Source: an uncultured Bacteroidales bacterium (GTDB taxonomy: Bacteria; Bacteroidota; Bacteroidia; Bacteroidales; F082). From it: 64,000 nucleotides of DNA. The notes under the pieces are model-generated. The model had not been told where the DNA came from and searched no databases. It was given only the letters and a program-made list of their open reading frames with translations. Position 1 is the first letter of the stretch. Every line of letters starts with the position of its first letter. Positions 61,632 through 64,000 of this stretch are shown here, one piece after another. Position numbers and translations under genes: made by a program. The stretch is taken from the NCBI GenBank assembly GCA_905233445.1, contig CAJOEP010000001.1, positions 62,001-126,000 of the forward strand. Direction: 5' to 3'.

Positions 61632-63147
61632 CAATCTTTTTTCTGATTTCGCTTCGGCTCTTGTTTACCGAATGCACGCTAAGCCCCAGAATGTAGCCGA
61701 TTTCGGTGTTGGTGAGGTCGGAACACGAAAGCAGCAGCACCTTCGATTCGGTGTCGTTCAGGTTAGGATATTTCTGAAGGATGGTGGTGTACATGTCTGG
61801 ATAAACTCTCTCGATGGCAATAACAGCCGCCTCAAACATAGTGGCTTGTTCGTTGTTGATTTTATATATCAACGGCCCCCATTCTTTAGTGAAATCATTG
61901 GCGCGCCCGTTTATGCGGCTGGCCGTTATGATAAGATGCAGCTGTCGCGAAAGCTCTTCTTCAACAACCTCCGGCTTCACCGATTGCTGCAGTTTTTCTT
62001 TTGTTATGTCTAATTCCTGTTTTATCTCCTTGTTTTCTTTTAAAATATTTTTTTGCCGAACCAATAGAATAATTACGACTATCGAAACTGAAAGCAGTAA
62101 CAGGCTGATTATCAATATAATACGTTGTTTATTGATAATCTTTTCATTCAAAGTGTTTTGCAAAACCTCGTAATCGTATTGGCGTTGAATACGGTATATG
62201 TTTTTTGTTTCTTTTTCTTTTTGTATTTGGTATTGTAATGTTGAGTATTTTTTATAAAAATCTAATGACTGTTTAAAAAGCTCTTGTTTTTCCTTGATAT
62301 ACGATATCAAAAAATAGATAGAGACTTTTGTTTCCGGTTTCGTTTTGACAGACTTGGATAAATCTAAAGCTTTTTGTGTATAACTATCGGCGTTATTATA
62401 ATCGTCGTTATATACATATATAGTCCCAATATTCAGATAGTACATTGTCAGTTGTGTGCTGTCTGTTATGAAATCCTTCATTTGTAACAAGCAATAGATT
62501 GCGTCATCATATTTCCCTTGTTCACGATAAAAAACGGAATAATTGTTCAAAATTTTTCTTATAGCACGAGCTGAGTTCCCTTTATTGGCATAATCAAGTG
62601 CTTTTTGGAGATATATCTCAGCGGTTGAATATTCTTTTTGGATAATAAACGACGAAGCGATTAGATTATTGAGGAAGCCCAGTTCTGTATAATTGTTCCC
62701 AAAGTTTTTGCTTGCTATGGAAGCTATGCTTAGTAAGTCGTTATATGTTTTTTCGTAATACCATAATTTCGCAATGTTAAACTGGGCGCGTGCCATAGTG
62801 AGTGAGTCTCCTGACATACCTGCATAATGCTCGGCATTTTTAAACTGTTTTATGGCAGAGGCTTTGTCGTCTTTTTCTAATTGAGCATAGCCACAATATA
62901 AAGATCCCTGAGCTGTTTTGCCATAATCGCTTTTTTCTGCAAAAAATGCTATAGTCTTAGTCAGTTCTGGTATAAGATCTATTGTATCACATATTTCAGA
63001 ATCATATCTGTCACCATCCGGGTGTTGGTATATGGTTTCGACTTGGTGCAATATGTTGCACATATCATCATATTCGTTATCCGACGGGTTGCATGCTATC
63101 AGCGGCATCAAAACTACAAGTCCGAAATATTTCATTAAAATCTTCAT
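61624..63147 (-). CDS. Membrane TPR protein with C-terminal HTH
   Basis: 507 aa. A lipoprotein-like or signal N-terminus (MKILMKYFGLVVLMPLIACNPS) precedes TPR repeats (about 60-330, e.g. AEIYLQKALDYANKGNSARAI), one membrane helix (IILIISLLLLSVSIVVIILLV, about 345-365), a coiled coil (KENKEIKQELDITKEKLQQS) and a C-terminal LuxR-like HTH (LNDTESKVLLLSCSDLTNTEIGYILGLSVHSVNKSRSEIRKKI). This layout is common in Bacteroidota one-component regulators whose output is cytoplasmic while the TPR part is outside. It is divergent from the small exported proteins at 63.4 kb. A TATCTTTG box (63168-63175, minus) lies 20 nt upstream. Confidence 0.8.
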   Translation of the reverse strand: MKILMKYFGLVVLMPLIACNPSDNEYDDMCNILHQVETIYQHPDGDRYDSEICDTIDLIPELTKTIAFFAEKSDYGKTAQGSLYCGYAQLEKDDKASAIKQFKNAEHYAGMSGDSLTMARAQFNIAKLWYYEKTYNDLLSIASIASKNFGNNYTELGFLNNLIASSFIIQKEYSTAEIYLQKALDYANKGNSARAIRKILNNYSVFYREQGKYDDAIYCLLQMKDFITDSTQLTMYYLNIGTIYVYNDDYNNADSYTQKALDLSKSVKTKPETKVSIYFLISYIKEKQELFKQSLDFYKKYSTLQYQIQKEKETKNIYRIQRQYDYEVLQNTLNEKIINKQRIILIISLLLLSVSIVVIILLVRQKNILKENKEIKQELDITKEKLQQSVKPEVVEEELSRQLHLIITASRINGRANDFTKEWGPLIYKINNEQATMFEAAVIAIERVYPDMYTTILQKYPNLNDTESKVLLLSCSDLTNTEIGYILGLSVHSVNKSRSEIRKKIVK

Positions 63148-63167
63148 AAAAAGATGTTTTATCGATG

Positions 63168-63175
63168 CAAAGATA
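63168..63175 (-). promoter_or_regulatory. -7 box of the TPR/HTH gene
   Basis: TATCTTTG on the minus strand, 20 nt before the ATG at 63147. Confidence 0.45.
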
Positions 63176-63414
63176 GCACTATTTATTCAAAATGACAATA
63201 AGAAGGGTTGTAAAACACATAAAATAGAATTGTAAATGCAAATTTTCAACACATTATAAATCAATAATATACGAAGATATGGCTCAAAAAAGATTGTAAT
63301 TGGCAAAATCTGAATTGTAAAACTGAAAAAAGTTGGAATAATTGAAATAATATTGCATAGTCAAAATGGCTTAAATGACAAAAAATTACGATTAACAAAC
63401 AAAAACTATTCGCA
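63176..63414. other. AT-rich intergenic region
   Basis: No gene seen. It separates the TPR/HTH regulator from the small exported protein gene. GGTTGTAAAAC, GAATTGTAAATGC, GATTGTAATTGG and GAATTGTAAAACTG are scattered copies of a TTGTAA string, possibly binding sites. Confidence 0.4.
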
Positions 63415-63630
63415 ATGAAAAACAAAAAACTGCTTTTAATCATTTTAGGTGTTTTTAGCCTTTTATCATTACAGGCTATGCCTATATTACACCTAGAATC
63501 ACCCACACAATCTGTCGTCTATGATAGACCGCCGAATTATACTGATATTGAACTTAATGGGAGCTTTGTTTATAACCACGGTCCCAACGCCGTAGAAGCT
63601 TATGCCGAAGGTGATTTTATAAAACAATAA
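63415..63630 (+). CDS. Small exported protein of unknown function
   Basis: 71 aa with a signal peptide (MKNKKLLLIILGVFSLLSLQA, cut before MP). The mature ~48 residues (PILHLESPTQSVVYDRPPNYTDIELNGSFVYNHGPNAVEAYAEGDFIKQ) have no metal or catalytic motif. The ending NAVEAYAEGD loosely recalls the 'NVEAL' small proteins of Bacteroidales, but the likeness is weak. It lies opposite the TPR/HTH regulator and upstream of two further small ORFs. Confidence 0.5.
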   Translation: MKNKKLLLIILGVFSLLSLQAMPILHLESPTQSVVYDRPPNYTDIELNGSFVYNHGPNAVEAYAEGDFIKQ

Positions 63631-63675
63631 CATTAAACTAACAAAGAACTAATTATTAACTTAAAATTCAAAGCC

Positions 63676-63936
63676 ATGAAAAAACACGTAAAATTAATTG
63701 CAACAGTTGCAACATTGCTCATCGCAGCAGCATGAGTAATCACATTTGAGGCCTGCAACAAAAAGAGCGAAATAACAAGCAATAATAATTCTAATAGTAT
63801 CATTACTATATCGTCTGACGTAAATATGGACGAATATTTGCTCGATTTACGAAATCGCATGAAATCAGCTAAAAAAGGAGGGGAAACGATGACTATTGCC
63901 GATGCCGATATGAAAACAATAAAAGTCAAATTATGA
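63676..63936 (+). pseudogene. Small lipoprotein-like gene interrupted by in-frame TGA
   Basis: Reads MKKHVKLIATVATLLIAAA, then TGA (63733-63735), then VITFEACNKKSEITS and on to SAKKGGETMTIADADMKTIKVKL at 63936. The frame is open on both sides, and the part after TGA completes a lipoprotein signal (FEAC). A single change (for example TGG or CGA to TGA) would restore 86 residues. The ORF track misses it because of the stop. Confidence 0.6.
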
Positions 63937-64000
63937 ACAAATTCAATTCTATAATTGGCGATGACAAAAATATTTATTGTATAATGTGTGATATGGATAA
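63933..64000 (+). CDS. Start of a gene cut by the window end
   Basis: ATG at 63933 overlaps the stop of the previous frame (ATGA) and reads MNKFNSIIGDDKNIYCIMCDMD up to the edge. Too short to name. The coupling suggests it belongs with the small lipoprotein and exported peptide. Confidence 0.45.
   Translation, partial: MNKFNSIIGDDKNIYCIMCDMD

Overview
This window looks like a contig piece from an uncultured member of the Bacteroidales (phylum Bacteroidota). The evidence is a type IX secretion sorting domain on the first protein, a MurF-alanine racemase fusion, an Omp28/DUF6029/TlpA gene set, many short 'SC'-type lipoproteins, TonB-dependent receptor logic and promoters of the TAnnTTTG type. 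Apart from one initiator tRNA, one tRNA fragment and two small toxin-antitoxin loci it is mostly chromosomal housekeeping. I see no transposase, integrase, prophage or CRISPR array.

Layout. 1-2.1 kb: 3' part of a gingipain-like C25 peptidase. 2.2-12.2 kb: phosphatidylserine synthase; an AraC regulator divergent from a TolC/HlyD/two-permease efflux operon; an MMPL/RND exporter coupled to a polyprenyl diphosphate synthase. 12.2-16.9 kb: queA, a small toxin-antitoxin-like pair, an S4 RNA-binding protein, the GTPases der and era, and tRNA-fMet. 17-22.4 kb: Omp28-like lipoprotein, DUF6029, TlpA thioredoxin, mannose-6-phosphate isomerase and an exported unknown. 22.5-30.2 kb: M20 amidohydrolase, LOG protein, a P-loop kinase/dCMP deaminase fusion, pdxA, murF-alr and an exported nuclease-fold protein. 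30.3-41.8 kb: TonB receptor with two surface-type lipoproteins, polyprenol-P-mannose synthase, dihydroorotase, a YwqK-like lipoprotein, tadA, pepA, waaA and an outer-membrane barrel. 41.9-52.3 kb: M16 peptidase, lptB, kdsD, recQ, uvrC, thiL, a truncated tRNA and dusB. 52.3-64 kb: HigBA-like pair, unknown membrane and lipoproteins, a frameshifted membrane AraC regulator, mfd, a MATE pump, a TPR/HTH regulator and the start of a small exported-peptide locus.

The most striking feature is a set of dispersed palindromic repeats that sit between genes and also inside them in frame. A 28-bp palindrome (GTAGAGACGCACGG/CCGTGCGTCTCTAC) is intergenic after murF-alr but encodes RDARP[CY]VST inside both murF-alr and pyrC. 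A GGCATGCC-centred palindrome is intergenic by era and in frame in manA. A GTCATTCCGA...GAGGAA repeat is intergenic upstream of the M20 gene and in frame in murF-alr. A TTAA/GCC-rich hairpin follows the C25 peptidase and a relative of it is in frame in murF-alr, so murF-alr alone carries three unrelated inserts. Other elements supply or abut the stop codons of queA and era. This resembles the Rickettsia palindromic elements; I know of no description in Bacteroidales.

A second pattern is promoter placement. Five genes (queA, murF-alr, dusB, mfd and the split AraC gene) have a TAnnTTTG box ending only 4-5 nt before the start codon, which suggests leaderless transcripts. Broken genes include the AraC regulator (frameshift by T-runs), a small lipoprotein with an in-frame TGA, and a tRNA(CAT) lacking its 5' part.
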